From Astragalus membranaceus (Eukaryota > Streptophyta > Magnoliopsida > Fabales > Fabaceae): 64,000 nucleotides of DNA. The DNA is taken from contig CM076851.1 in assembly GCA_039519185.1 (NCBI GenBank), forward strand, positions 95,911,531 through 95,975,530, in the 5' to 3' direction. The number at the start of each line of letters is the position of its first letter. The first letter of the stretch is position 1. The notes below the pieces were generated by a model, which saw only the letters and a list, made by a program, of their open reading frames with translations, was not told the DNA's origin and did no database searches. Shown here piece after piece: positions 43,490 to 56,067 of the stretch. The position numbers and the translations under genes were made by a program.

Positions 43490-44235
43490 ATTTTCTGTTT
43501 CATGGTTTGTTATTTTTCCAGCTTTGTAATAAGATGACAACCGAAGGGTTGAATAGTTCAGCAGTGTAGCTTGTAACTAAAGGGAACTAAGGAATGATGT
43601 GCAACTTTCATTTGAATATTTATCTAAAGCAAGGTGGGGACCATTTAGATATTTAGAACAGCTAAAACTTAAAATATTGGTCATATAGACTGGAAACAAT
43701 CAAAGTGTTGCTCTGAAGACACCTAGACACCTCTACCAAATGCCGTGTCCGCATCTGTGTCTGTGGTCGACAATAAAACTCGCGGGACACCGACACGACA
43801 CACGGCAGACATTTCTTTACGGTGTCAATCTTAAAATGATATTTTTTTTGACTTGGATACTTCCTAGACACCGTTTGAACACTTCTTGGACACTATTATC
43901 ATTATGTTTTCTAAAAAACAAAAAGTCAACTTCTTGAAAATTTTAAATTGTTATACTTATTCTTAGAATATAAGACACTTTATCTTAAAAAAACCTTGTA
44001 AAGTTTACCAACTTTGTTTTTAAAAGGTGAATAAATAAATCTTAGTTCTCAACTTAGATTTTTATCTTGTTAATCATATATGTGTTTGTGTTTACTGATC
44101 TACTTATCTTTGTAATTACTTATATATATATATGAAGCGTGTCCTAAATTTTGGACATTAGTGATGTCTCAATTTCCGTCTTAGTGTTGTGTTCGGTGTC
44201 TATGTCTGAGTCTTTACTTCATAGGTTGAAACTCA
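43490..44235. other. Upstream of the kinase gene, with GACAC-type repeat
   Basis: The kinase promoter and 5' UTR must lie at about 43490-43700, but no clear core element was identified. From 43720 to 44215 there are CGGTGTC/GACACCG-rich blocks at both sides of an AT-rich core (for example GGGACACCGACACGACACAC and GTGTTCGGTGTCTATGTC), suggesting a decayed inverted-repeat element of about 500 bp related to the sequence in the deSI-like gene's intron 2. Confidence 0.35.
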
Positions 44236-44945
44236 TTGCTGTTTTAGGGGAAAATAAGTCAATGAGAAATTTATCAACAATTGATGAGTTGAACTCTAAT
44301 GTGGAGATATGGAAATTTAAAATTAACAGCCCAATTCCATTGATAACAGGGAAATTGATGAGTTGAACTCTAATGTGGATGGATAGAGCAGCTTTTACAA
44401 TAAGTCCAAATTAACAGCCCAATTCCATTGATAACAGGGAAACAACCATTCCAGACCATTTGAATATGCTCATTCTGATTTGTGGGTTCCTTCTAGGACC
44501 AAGACTCATGTTTGTTGTTCATATTTCCGAACTATCATTGATGACTATTTTAGGAAAATATGGATTTATGTGATTAAAAATAAAAGTGATGCTTTTATGA
44601 AATTTTAGGAAATCGAAATTGAAATTTTTGAGAACTGAGAATGGTTTGGAGTATCTTTTAGAGCAATTCAATAAGTTTTGCAGGGATTTAGGTATTAAGA
44701 GACATAAAACAGTTGCAGGCTCTCTCAACAAAAGGGTATTGTTGATGAACAGCACTATCTTGGAATTGGTGACAATGTGACATGCATGCTATTGTGTGTT
44801 GGCCTTTCAAAAATCTTCTGGGGTGAGGCTGCTACCACAGTAGTGTATTTGATCAACAAGTGTCCTTCTTCAACAATTGGATTTAAAACTCAAATGGAGT
44901 TATGGTGTGGAAAACCTGCTTACTACTCAAATATAAAGGTTTTTG
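44236..44945 (+). pseudogene. Ty1/copia integrase fragment
   Basis: From about 44440 the reading gives FEYAHSDLWVPSRTKTH and FRTIIDDYFRKIWIYVIKNK, the copia integrase core. After stops and shifts it ends with WGEAATTVVYLINKCPSSTI and PAYYSNIKVF. The strand-transfer core has several stops. A duplicated piece, TGAGTTGAACTCTAATGTGG with AACAGCCCAATTCCATTGAT, occurs at 44285-44350 and 44358-44432. The fragment is cut off by the CACTA terminus at 44946. Confidence 0.8.
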
Positions 44946-45215
44946 CACTACTAGAAATTCGCTAAATAGTGACTGATTTAGCGACCAAAAAAAATGGTCA
45001 CTTTAGTGACCGATTTAGAGACCGATTTAATAGGAATAAAATAGTTTTTGCTTAGTGACCGATTTTTCGGTCGCTAGCTTTGGAGACTGCTTTTTCGGTC
45101 ACTAGTAGCGACCGATTTAGAGACCGATTCAATATATAAAATACTTTTTACTTAGTGACCGATTTTATGGTCGCTGATATTTGTGACTGATTTTTCGGTC
45201 GCTAAACTTCCACCA
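44946..45215 (+). mobile_element. CACTA element left end with subterminal repeats
   Basis: CACTACTAGAAATTCGC at 44946 is a canonical CACTA terminus. It is followed by about ten copies of TTTAGCGACC, GACCGATTTTTCGGTCGC and variants in both orientations over 270 bp. I did not find the matching TTTCTAGTAGTG end downstream, so the element is truncated or its other end has decayed. It belongs to a different subfamily from the one at 4315. Confidence 0.75.
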
Positions 45216-47500
45216 AATGGTTAAAATTTATGACTTTTAATCCTAATTTGCTATGTGTTCTATCATTTGGTCATAAATCTAATGGTTAAAATTTAAGATT
45301 ACCTGATGAAGCAGTAGGCAAGGAATCCATGCTACAACTTTTCATTTTTCGTGTCAGAGAACGGGAGAGAAATTGTCTCTATTCCAATAGGGATATTATC
45401 ATGCGTAATCTTAATGGGTTAACTACACTATATATTGAAAGAATATAGGGCCCGTGCTTGTGTCAAAATAATATAAACCGTTTCATTTATTAAAAGAAAA
45501 AAATAAAAAACAAACACACTCATTATTTTAGAAAAGGGAACAGAACCCCCCACCCCCAATTTCTTCCTTCCCTACCTATGGCTCTATCTTCCTTTCTTCT
45601 CATTTCTCCCACCATGCTTCTCCTTCATTTTTCTTATTCTTCTTCTCACTTTAATTGAACCATTCCTCACACCTTTGCGCCACATTTTTAATAAAAGCGT
45701 TCTCATATCTTTCTTGAGTGCTCTTGGGTAGCATTTTGGGGTTAGAGTTATTACTCTAAAAGAGGAAAAAGATACCCACGCCTTCAAGGTTACTCTTTGA
45801 GGTTATTATTTGAGGTATACTCATTACTCTTTATTTCAAAGAATGCACTTTGACACATTACTTTTGTGATAAAACTTAGTTTCAAGATTTTAGGTAGATA
45901 TTTAAGAATTTTTATGGTTCTATACGATTAGTAGAGCTCTAGAATAATATTCTGAAAACCTTTTATGTTAAGATTTGCAAATTGTTCACGTCAAAAAAAA
46001 AATTGCAAGTTGTTGCTTCATCTACTTCTCCGGGAGGTGTTTGAGAGCTAAATAGTTGACTCTTCATAAGTGTGAGTGGATGACAATCATTGTCGCACAT
46101 TTTAATTATTTTTACGGACCTTACTTTTATTATTTTGCTATTTTAAAGTTATTAGATATTTTTAAATGGGAAACACACCTTTCGAAATTATTTTAGCTTC
46201 TCTGAAATGATCTTTTTAATACTATTAATGTCGTTATTTAACTTACTTGGTTAATTTTCATTTGTTAGCATATGCAAATGACATAATAATGATTTTGAGA
46301 ATTAATGTTACATGTAGCGGTCAAGGTGCGCCTCATTATATGACCTCAGATGAAGATGGCTATCCGTTAGATGGTGCTGCTCCTAAGGGGAGGTCACACT
46401 TAGGGGAGATGGCTATTAACGAGATGTAGCTACCCTTGTAGTCGTGATGTGACGTGATTGAAGAAAAAATGGCTACTCGTTTGATGAAGGTATCCCTAAG
46501 GAGATGTCACCCTTAGATGAAGAGGACTATCAACGAGATGCATTCGTCTCTTGATTCTCTCACGTGTGATTTATTTGGATTGATATTTTGATTTTCTATA
46601 TTTTCTTGAGATTACTATGTTTATGAACTAAGCATGATTCTATGAATTTTGTTAAAATACTCGTGCCTTGTGTGCTTTTCTTTGTAGTTGATGGTGGTCG
46701 TTGTTCCCTCACTCAATCTTTGTGATTTACCCTTTCTTTATCTTTATTTTTTTTCAAATTCTCAAGCAGTTGAGTAAGAGGCTATTAGCAGTTCTAAAGT
46801 TTTCAGTGTTGATATTTTTGGAAGGCCTCCTTAAATGGAGGCACTATATATATTTCTGATTTTTTGTATATTGGTACATTCTGCATCTATAGGAAAGTCT
46901 ATGGAAACTTTTCTCTTGGGAATGTATAATGTCTTTAAACTTATCAGAAATGTAGTATGTTATTTTTAAAGGCAGGTGATGTGTTGTTGTAAACTGAATG
47001 TTCAATATTTAATTGGGAATGTTAGAATTACAAAGGAAACTGTCAAAATTTCGGTAGATATATTATTTCTTTAAACTATTTCTCGTTCAAGAGTTGCTTT
47101 TCTTAGGTTTGTCAGGCTAAGAGTCTACGTCTGTCAGGATTGGAGATTTTGGGTCGTGACACTTACCCATGACCCATCATAGTAAGTCCACTCAAAATAA
47201 TATAATACTTCCACATTGATTCATTACAAGTAATATCAATTAAATCCAATAAAAGTGATAATAAATTGGGATTAAAATAACACTATTCTTTTGACATCTA
47301 ATTAATCCAAGTATTAGACCAAAGTTAATCAGACAATACTAGTCCAAAATAAATAATCCAACATTCTTTCACTTGGACAACATGAGTCAGATATAACAAA
47401 ATACTTCAGATTAATTATACAATATGTGGCAACAAAAGGATGTCAGAATTTAAATAAGTATTTTCAACAATTGGTAAGAATGAGATTACAAGTGTCATAG
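45216..47500. other. Possible decayed CACTA interior and other repeats, no gene
   Basis: AT-rich sequence without a credible gene. A short frame at about 46241-46300 (NFHLLAYANDIIMI) resembles an RT active-site strand with YADD changed to YAND, but it is too short to classify. At 46350-46550, phrases like AAGGGGAGGTCACACTTAGG and AAGGAGATGTCACCCTTAG form a diverged direct repeat. Confidence 0.35.
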
Positions 47501-49829
47501 TGTGACACCCTCACCTTTCTATTTAGTGTTAGTGTGTTCCTAGTGCATTTTCTTTACGTAATTGTGTGTGTATTTTAGTTAAATATGAAAATGTGACTTT
47601 GGTGGAAACAAAAATAATTTTGAAACATGATAGATGATATTAGGCTATGATTTAAATTTTGTTCCAAAACTCCACTGGAATACGGGTGCGTTTTAGACCC
47701 TCTTGGGCAAAATATAACCGCTTTAAAACCCCAAATGTGACCAGAGTTCGATGAAAGTTGTCGTCATAATTTTAGAAGCCATTTATGACTATTAGAGAAC
47801 AATTATAAGATTTTTAGTTGAAAGAAAGACAAAAAGTTCATTTTCTCTAAACAGTGAATTAAAGAGGTAATAAGAAACATCGGGTTCCGAGTTCGAACCT
47901 GAGTGTGAGCAGTTGTTGTGTGTGTACATGGTGTTTATTTGTCATTTCATCTAGTAGACCAAAAAAAAGAAACACTGGAACAAAAAACCAAATGGGAAAC
48001 TAAACATAAAAAACAGTAGAAAATAATATCCTAGAATACTAAAATTAATTTAGGAAAACTTATTTAACATGTAATGCGATGCTAATTTCATGGAAAGGCT
48101 AACTAAAACACAATTGTATTATAATACTAATATATCCACAAAATATCTGATACTCTCCTTATCAAACAAGTTAAAAAAAGTTAAAACATAAAGTTGGTTC
48201 AACATCTTCTCCTCCATTTCCCTTAAGAAAACAGCCACCTCCCTTCATTTTTGGGTAAGAAATCTTCAATCTCTCACTCAATTTTCTAGTTAAAGTAAGT
48301 TGAAAAATGATGAGGTTTCTAAGAAGTTATTTTGATGATTTTTTTACAAGATAACTTACTTGTTTTACAAGATCTTCCTAAAAATGTGATTAGAAATATT
48401 TTCACAAAACTCTCCCCCAATTTTAATCCCAACGGAGAGGGAAAATATTTGTTGTCAAGCTAAAATTTTGATCTTTAGAGGTCCATGAAATATATCTTAT
48501 GAAAATGAAAAGTTTTGATGAAATTTAGATGATTTTGGTTGTGTTTATCAAAGAGCTTTAAAAAAAACCCAAGACTACTTGGATGAGATGGTAGGGGTCT
48601 CTTCTAACTTAACCAATGTTGTGGGTTCGAATCCAGCTTTGAGCATGCAATATTGTTAAATCTCTTGAGAGAGTGCTTTGCCACCTATTGTGGTCCTACA
48701 CAGTTCGAGGGATTAGTCTCTGCAGTTGCGCAAAACTTTCATTTGTGATTTAAATGATTTGTGAAATCTAGATCAAATAAAAACGAGATTTTTATTAAAA
48801 ATTAAAAAGAAAGTAACTTTAAGATTTGGATGATGTGTTTGGTCAAAAAAAAAGATTTGGATGATGTCAAATGAAGTTTTAAAGAAATATCACATTTGTC
48901 TCCTAAGCCCGAGTAGAATGTCCTGTATTTGAATCATATATTTTTCTGCACATATATTTTTTCATTGATTCTTTATTTTATGGAAAGTAGACTCATTTCT
49001 CTACTGTTTAGGCACAATTTTTGTTGGATTTAGTTTAATATTGATATTTTAAAATGCAATACAAGTTTGGAAACAATAGTTTTTCAATTTCTGGACATCC
49101 AATGTTTGTTTGATTAAACAACACTTATTGGCTTGTTGGATGTCAAACTAAGATTTATATTCGAAAACTAGATATCCTAAACTTTTCAAGGAGTGGTCAT
49201 TTGCCCAAATAGGACATATTTTTCTATGTTAATAAAATTGGCAAAGTCCAATTACATATTTGAGTTTCTTAAAATTTTGAAATAAGAAAATATGAAGAAA
49301 CTTCTCCAAGTTGTTTTGTTGATTAAGACGAAGCGTACATGCATGTTAGTAATGTTTTATTAGGTTGTTTTACTTGATTAAAAGTGTCAAAAAGATGTAA
49401 AAGATTTAAGAATAAACTTACAGAGTTAGAAAGATAAGGATAAAGTTTTACACACGTTTTGCCAACAGGTGAAAAATGTTATTCGAGAGATATTAGACAA
49501 CATTCTAGAAATGTTGCCAAAAACTCAATGTTTTACACAACATATATTTGCAACATTTAATAAATGTTCCCTTAAATTTATATAGGGACAGTTGACAACT
49601 TTTGCCATAAATTTCTTAAACGGCTACATTTGCTACTTGTTACCTTTTATTAAGACTAATTATAGGCGGTATTTTTTCATTTGCGAAAAAATTAAAGAAA
49701 GGCGCTAACTCCTCCCAACTATTTTAAAAATTATATCAACCATTGCAATATTGAAAAAACCCTATTCTGAAAACCACCCTCACGGTCACTCACTCAGAAA
49801 CCATCCTCACGTTCACTCACTTAGAAAAA
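47500..49829. other. AT-rich intergenic DNA with a SINE-like fragment
   Basis: TGTGACACCCTCACC at about 47501 looks like the first bases of an LTR, but no partner was found. At 47893, GGGTTCCGAGTTCGAACCTG resembles a polymerase III B box. No host gene is visible. The right part is the original target of the Tekay-like element. Confidence 0.35.
48565..48750 (+). mobile_element. tRNA-derived SINE-like sequence
   Basis: GATGAGATGGTAGGGGTCTC could hold an A box and GTGGGTTCGAATCCAGC a B box 50 bp later, the spacing of tRNA-derived SINEs. Downstream, GTTCGAGGGATTAGTCTCTG and CAGTTGCGC recur in part at 25590. There is no clear A tail or target duplication, so the ends are approximate. Confidence 0.45.
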
Positions 49830-50201
49830 TGATAGCAATCGCAAGAGATATGGCAAGGTGTTTGAAAGAAAGAAGAAGCGAAAGGGAGGGTGCACCGTGA
49901 GTCATGTTGCAGGCAATCCAAAGTAACTGTCACAGGCAGTTACTGAGAGTGAGTGGGCGAGTGGCAGTTGTGGCTTAGGAGGATAAAAAGGATAGTGGGA
50001 AGTTAGGGAGGGAGGCTGGAAATTGGCTTAGTCTATTGGGAGAGTTCAGGCCTCTATAGTGCCTATTATCTTTACTATTTCACTTGTAATTACTAGCAGA
50101 ATCCCACTGATTCTTGCTTATTTTCAACAATTCATCAATACAATTATCCTGCACTGTTAGCAGGGTTGTTTAATTTCCTAAATACTAGATTGATTCTATC
50201 A
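49830..50201 (+). repeat. 5' LTR of the Tekay-like element
   Basis: Same length as the 3' copy. It contains GGATAAAAAGGATAG at about 49981, a possible TATA region, and a T-rich end CTTGCTTATTTTCAACAATTC before the terminus. Confidence 0.95.
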
Positions 50202-50204
50202 ATT

Positions 50205-50216
50205 TGGTATCAAAGC
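50205..50216 (+). other. Primer binding site of the Tekay-like element
   Basis: TGGTATCAAAGC, three bases after the LTR end, differs from the initiator-Met tRNA complement TGGTATCAGAGC at one position. Confidence 0.85.
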
Positions 50217-50237
50217 ACTCGTTTCCTGGTGCTGTGT

Positions 50238-53200
50238 ATGGTAGTGACGCGAAGTAACATGGAGAACAGGATTACGGCTCTTGAACAGAGATTTGGGGGA
50301 ATGGAGACTTCCATGGCTGAGGTCTTGCAGCGATTGACTGAACTTACCGTCATACCACGACGCCGGCGAACTCCGTGCAGTGGAGATGTAACCGACGAAG
50401 AGTCAGCGCCCCCACGACGTTCGCGCCCACGTAGTAGAAGCAGCACTCCCAATTATAGGGGCGGACGACGCAAGTTGGAAATCCTAGTGTTCAATGGAGA
50501 TGACGCGCATGGCTAGCTAGTGAGGGTGGAACGGTACTTTCGCATCAATGGGGTACATGAGCGAGACAAGTTAGATGTTGTTGTCATTGCGATGGAAGGC
50601 AGGGCTCTGAATTGGTTCCAATGGTGGGAAGATGAAGCCCCTCTGCGTAACTGGGACGAATTTAAGGATGCGGTGAAGTGACGATTCAACCCAGGATTGC
50701 TCAATAACCCTATGGGCCCCCTTTTGAGTTTAAAACAAGAGGGAACAGTTATGGAGTACAGGGAGAAATTTGAATTACACATCGCTCCATTACACCGTCA
50801 TGAACGTGTAATGCTTGAGAGTATTTTTCTCAATGGCCTGAAGGCTGAGTTACAGGCAGAACTGAAGTTATATGACTACGCTGACCTTGCTGATTTGATG
50901 GATCGTGCTCTGGTAATTGAGGAAAAGAATTTTGTGTTGAACAAGAAAAATGATCAAAGGAAAGAGAGGGGTGAATGGAGGGGTTCTGGATCCAAATTTC
51001 GTACCACTTGGGGGAACTCTAGTGAGAAGAAAGATGGAGGGAATGGAGGAAAGAGTGTAGTAGAGAATAATGAGGGTTTTAGGGGAAGGAAATTAAGCCC
51101 AGCAGAGTTGGAGGAGAGACACAAGAAAGGTCTATGTTTCAAATGTGGAGAGATATGGGGGAGAGACCATGTATGCAAATTCAAACACATGAAGCTGCTG
51201 CTTTGTGATGTTGAAGACGAGTCTGAGGAGGAAGAGGATAACACTCAGGAGGAGGAGAAGGAAGAGATGTTGGAGATGAAGACACTTCAGCTATCATTGC
51301 ATAGCAAGGAAGGGTTGACATCTAACAAATCTTTCAAAATGTGGGGAGTGATACATGACAGGAGGGTGTTGATACTCATTGATTCAGGAGCTACAAGAAA
51401 TTTCATAGCCCCTGAATTGATCATTGAGCTGAACCTGGAAGTGGAGGACACTCCAGTATATTTGATAGAAATTGGGACAGGAGAACATGTGAAGAACAAG
51501 GGAGTGTGTAAGGAGTTGAAATTCACTGTACAAGGGGTGAATTTTCAGCAACATTTCTTTTTAATGGAGTTAGGAGGTGTGGAAATGGTGTTGGGAATGG
51601 ATTGGTTGGCTAGCTTGGGCAACATTAAAGCAAATTTCAGAAACCTTAGTCTGAAATGGACACAGAACGATCACAGTTTCTCCATTATTGGTGATCCTGC
51701 ACTCTGCACAGTGCAAGCTTCATGGAAGGCAGTTATGAAAGTGAAGCAAGGAGAGGGCATGGGGTTCTTTGTGGAATGCTCAAAGACTGATGAAGGAGAG
51801 AAAGGAACACAAGCTGATGACAGACTCTGGGAAGAGGTACTTTCTGAATTTTCAGAAGTATTTCAACCACCTACTGGATTACCACTTCCAAGAGCTCAGG
51901 ATCATGCTATTATCATGAAAGAAGGTGCAGTAATACCGAATGTACGGCCATACAGATATCCTTTTTATCAAAAGAATGAAATTGAGAGAATTATGAAAGA
52001 AATGCTACATGCTGGGATTGTTAGACACAGCATGAGTCCTTTTTCAAGTCCAGTAATTCTAGTAAAGAAAAAAGATGGGGGTTGGAGGTTTTGCACTGAT
52101 TACAGAGCACTAAATAGGGTAACTGTACCCAATAAGTTCCCAATTCCTGTTATAGAGGAGTTGTTAGATGAATTGGGAGGAGTTGTAGTCTTTTCTAAGC
52201 TGGACCTGAAGTCTGGTTATCACTAGATGCGTATGAAGGAGGAAGATATAGCCAAGACAGCCTTTAGAACTCATGAGGGGCATTATGAGTACCTTGTGAT
52301 GCCTTTTGGACTCACAAATGCTCCCTCAACGTTCCAGGCTTTGATGAATGAAGTGCTAAGGCCTTACTTGAGGAAGTTTGTATTAGTCTTTTTTGATGAC
52401 ATACTGATTTACAGCAGTAGCATGAAATTGCATTGTGAGCACCTGAGACAGGTTCTGATCTTGCTGAAAGTGAACCAGTTAGTGGCAAATAGAAAGAAAT
52501 GTCTATTTGGCCAAGAACAGGTGGAGTACCTAGGGCATCTAATATCTGGGAATGGAGTGGCAGCAGATCCTAAGAAGATAGAAGCCATGATACAGTGGCC
52601 TGCACCTAGAGATATTAAAGGACTCAGAGGATTTCTGGGCCTCACAGGTTACTACAGGAAGTTTGTTCGAAACTATGGAAAAGTAGCTTGGCCTCTAACA
52701 CAATTCTTGAAGAAAGACAGCTTTGGGTCGAGTGAACAAGCTCAGAAGGCATTTGAGACACTCAAGCATGCTATGACAACAATACCAGTACTAGCTGTCC
52801 CCAATTTTGAGTAGGAGTTTGTGGTGGAAACAGATGCTTCAGGGGAGGGACTAGGTGCTGTCCTAATGCAAGAAGGCAGGCCTATTGCTTTCATGAGTCA
52901 AACAGTATCTGACAGAGCCCAAAGTAAATCAGTGTATGAAAGGGAATTGATGGCAGTGGTGAGTGTAGTGCAAAGATGGAGACCTTATTTATTGGGAAGA
53001 CATTTCAAGATACATACAGATCAAAAGAGTTTGAGGTTCCTCACTAAGCAGAGGTTGATGGGGGAGGGCCAACAGAAGTGGATCACGAAGCTGTTGGGCT
53101 ATGACTTTGAAATTAAATTCAAATCAGGGAGAGAAAATGGAGTAGCTGATGCTTTATCCAGGAAGATGCAGTTTTCATCCATAACTACAGTTCACTGTGA

Positions 53201-54707
53201 AGCATGGGAAGGCTTAGAAGAAGAAGTACCGGCAGATGAACACTTGAAGAAGATCGTAGAGGAGTTACTTGGGGATTCTAATAGCCACCCAGGTTACAAA
53301 TTGAAGCAAGGCAGATTGTACAAGGATGACAAAATTGTTTTGCCAAAGAATTCACCTAGAATACAGTGGATTCTAAAAGAATTGCATGATACTGCCATAG
53401 GAGGCCACTCTGGCTTCTTTAGGACTTAGAAAAGAGTTGCTGGCCTAGTGTATTGGGAAGGAATGAGGAAGATGATTCAAGACTATGTGCAAGCTTGTGA
53501 GGTTTGTCAAAGGAATAAGTATCAAACTTTGAGCCCAGGGGGGTTATTACAACCACTGCCAGTACCTACCCAAACATGGAGTGATATTTCCATGGATTTC
53601 ATAGGAGGGTTACCCAAAGCTATGGACAAGGACACTATCTTGGTAGTTGTGGACAGGCTTACTAAATATGCTCATTTCATAGCTTTTTGCCATCCATATA
53701 CTGCCAAGGACATTGCTGAGATTTTTGTGAAGGAGGTGGTGAAATTGCATGGATTCCCAACTTCAATTATTTCTGATAGAGACAAGATCTTCCTCAGTAG
53801 TTTCTGGGCAGAGATGTTCAAGCAGGCCGGGACACCGTTGAAATACAGCAGCTCTTACCATCCTCAGACTGATGGACAGACCGAAGTGGTAAATAGGTGC
53901 GTGGAAACTTATTTAAGATGTGTAACAGGACATAAGCCTAAGCAGTGACCCCCAGTGGTTGAGTTGGGCTGAATATTGGTACAACACCAATTATCACAGT
54001 TCTCTCAAAACCACTCCGTTCCATGCTCTATATGGAAGAGAACCCCCAATCTTGATTAAGGGAGATGTGAGTAAGTCAGTTATGGAATAAGTGAATAGGT
54101 TGGTTGCTGAGAGAAATGAGATGCTGAAGGAGTTGAAGGATCAATTGGTGAGAGCACAAGATGTCATGAGAGCTCAAGCCAACAAGAGAAGTGAATTATC
54201 AAGTTGGAGATATGGTTTACTTGAAGATTCAACCATATAAGATGAGGAGTCTAGCTAAGAGAATGAACCAGAAACTGAGCCCAAGATATTATGGCCCATA
54301 TGAAGTGGAACAGAAGTTTGGAACCGTGGCTTACAAGCTGAAGCTTCCACCAGATAGTAAAGTCCATCCAGTTTTTCATGTATCATTGCGCAAGAAAGCA
54401 GTGACTCCCACTCACAGCTCACAGCCACTGCCTAGCTGCTTGAATGAGGAATGATGCTGGAGGTGACCCTGGGGAGGCTATAGCAGTGCGAAAAACTGAT
54501 CAGGGAGAGTATGAGGTATTGGTGAAGTGGAAGAATCTTCCAGAGTTTGAGAATTCATGGGAGCAGCTGGAGAAGATACAGACAGAGTTTCCTGAGCTGA
54601 TCCTTGAGGACAATGATGGTTTTTTAGGGGGAGGAATGATAGCAATCGCAAGAGATATGGCAAGGTGTTTGAAAGAAAGAAGAAGTGAAAGGGAGGGTGC
54701 ACCGTGA
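50238..54707 (+). pseudogene. Gag-pol polyprotein of the Tekay-like element, with stops
   Basis: Gag starts MVVTRSNMENRITALEQRFG at 50238. Capsid text includes NWFQWWEDEAPLRNWDEFK, and the knuckle CFKCGEIWGRDHVC lies at about 51138-51180. Protease: LILIDSGATRNFI. RT: WRFCTDYRALN, FSKLDLKSGYH, LVFFDDILIYSS. RNase H: FVVETDASGEGLGAVLMQEG. Integrase: zinc finger ending CEVCQRNKYQ, then DISMDFIGGLPKA, ISDRDKIFLSSFW and HPQTDGQTEVVNR. A C-terminal chromodomain, LVKWKNLPEFENSWEQLE, is at about 54519-54570. In-frame stops are at 50514 (TAG), about 50678 (TGA), 52224 (TAG), 52812 (TAG) and 53427 (TAG). A frameshift near 53945 and further breaks near 54090-54190 follow. Otherwise the domains are remarkably complete. 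Confidence 0.93.
54620..54636 (+). other. Polypurine tract of the Tekay-like element
   Basis: TTTTTTAGGGGGAGGAA lies directly upstream of the 3' LTR. It is the expected primer for second-strand synthesis. Confidence 0.85.
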
Positions 54708-55008
54708 GTCATGTTGTAGGCAATCCAAAGTAACTGTCACAGGCAGTTATTGAGAGTGAGTGGGGGAGTGGCAGTTGTGGCTTAGGAGGATAAAAAGGAT
54801 AGTGGGAAGTTAGGGAGGGAGGCTGAAAATTGGCTTAGTCTATTAGGAGAGTTCAGGCCTCTGTAGTGCCTATTATCTTTACTATTTCACTTGTAATTAC
54901 TAGTAGAATCCCACTGATTCTTGCTTATTTTCAACAATTCATCAATACAATTATCCTGCACTGTTAGCAGGGTTGTTTAATTTCCTAAACACTAGATTGA
55001 TTCTATCA
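54637..55008 (+). repeat. 3' LTR of the Tekay-like element
   Basis: Nine single-base differences from the 5' LTR were counted by eye, no indels. The end of the chromodomain frame runs into this LTR and stops at 54705-54707. Confidence 0.95.
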
Positions 55009-55013
55009 AAAAA

Positions 55014-56060
55014 CCACTATGACGTTCGGTTCCTCCACGAAAGCCACATCGCTTGATTGATTGCTCCTCAAACCGTCGCTTCTCAATCGCCACTCACTCC
55101 ATCACTCACGCTCTATTGCTCCTCAGCAGGTTCGTAAACTCTTCCCTTCTGCTTGGTTGATCGCTTCTCACACTGCTCCTCACTCCATCGTGTTTTAGAA
55201 GGTGTGTTTCTAGCTTTGAATTTCTGTTTCCCTTCTCCTTTCCAGCTTACAATTTGAAGATTCTTATTTCAGTGAGAGTTAGGCAGAGATAGAAGAAGTA
55301 AGGGGAGGATCGGTTCAGAGAAAGGAAGCTCGAGAGAATAAGAAAGAGGAGGCAGGCAGAAATAGAAGGTACTTTTCTTTTCAATATTTGAAATCAGTCT
55401 CTTTGCTTACCTGATTGTGATTGTTTGGCTAAGTTGTTCACTAAACCTATTTGATTAAATGCCACAAAAAGATTGTTTAGAGTGAAAGGTTTGGCTACTG
55501 AATTTATGGCCGCCCCAAGATTGGAACACCAAACCATCTTGCCCCAGTCACTGAGTTCCACCTATAATGAGTCACAAATCCTTTCACAGCTTTATGACCC
55601 AAGAAATTTGCTATCACTTATACTCACTAATACATACACTATTTAATGTGAAAAATAGTATAGAAAATATTTATGGAAAAGAACCTTAAAAAGCCAAGAA
55701 TCAACTCACTTTATCTTCTTCCTTTGTAAAGAACCCTGTGTGGGAATATATAGAAGTTAGCAGAGGAAGTTTCTTGTACAAGAAAATCTGAGAAAGAAAG
55801 GAATTTGTTTAGTGAATAAATAAACTAATTAGTATGCTTTGGTTTTATTGCTTTGTTCTCTTCTTTCTTTCTTTATTGTAGCACAGAATTTTTCATGGGA
55901 AAAAATTAAGTTCAAAGAGATATTTTTACATTTGGTATGTGTACACATCAAAATGATATACTGTTTTAATAGTTTGATCTTCTATTTGACCATATTTTGT
56001 TTACATCTATAATATGTTATAATTATTCCCTAATAGATATAATATACTTTTGTTCAGTAG
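55014..56060. other. Intergenic DNA flanking the Tekay-like element
   Basis: The sequence from 55020 to 55380 is rich in CTCACTCCATC-type and AGAAAGAGGAGGCAGGC-type text and could be the leader of the CACTA transposase gene whose coding fragment starts at 56068. It continues, across the Tekay element, the CTCACTCAGAAACC repeats at 49790-49820. No coding exon was recognised. Confidence 0.35.
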
Positions 56061-56067
56061 ATCAAAC

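Larger units (their letters stand above)
49830..55008 (+). mobile_element. Complete Tekay-like Ty3/gypsy chromovirus, 5179 bp
   Basis: Two LTRs of 372 bp (49830-50201 and 54637-55008) begin TGATAGCAATCGC and end GATTCTATCA. The flanks are AAAAA on both sides (49825-49829, 55009-55013), a 5-bp duplication of low complexity. The primer site TGGTATCAAAGC follows at 50205, and a purine tract TAGGGGGAGGAA precedes the 3' LTR. Gag, protease, RT, RNase H, integrase and a C-terminal chromodomain occur in order, which identifies a chromovirus of the Tekay type. By eye the LTRs differ at 9 of 372 positions (8 transitions), so insertion is fairly recent. Internal stops make it defective. Confidence 0.95.

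Noticed and set aside
47885..47910. tRNA gene suggested by GGGTTCCGAGTTCGAACCTG
   Set aside because: No A box, acceptor stem or cloverleaf could be formed around it.
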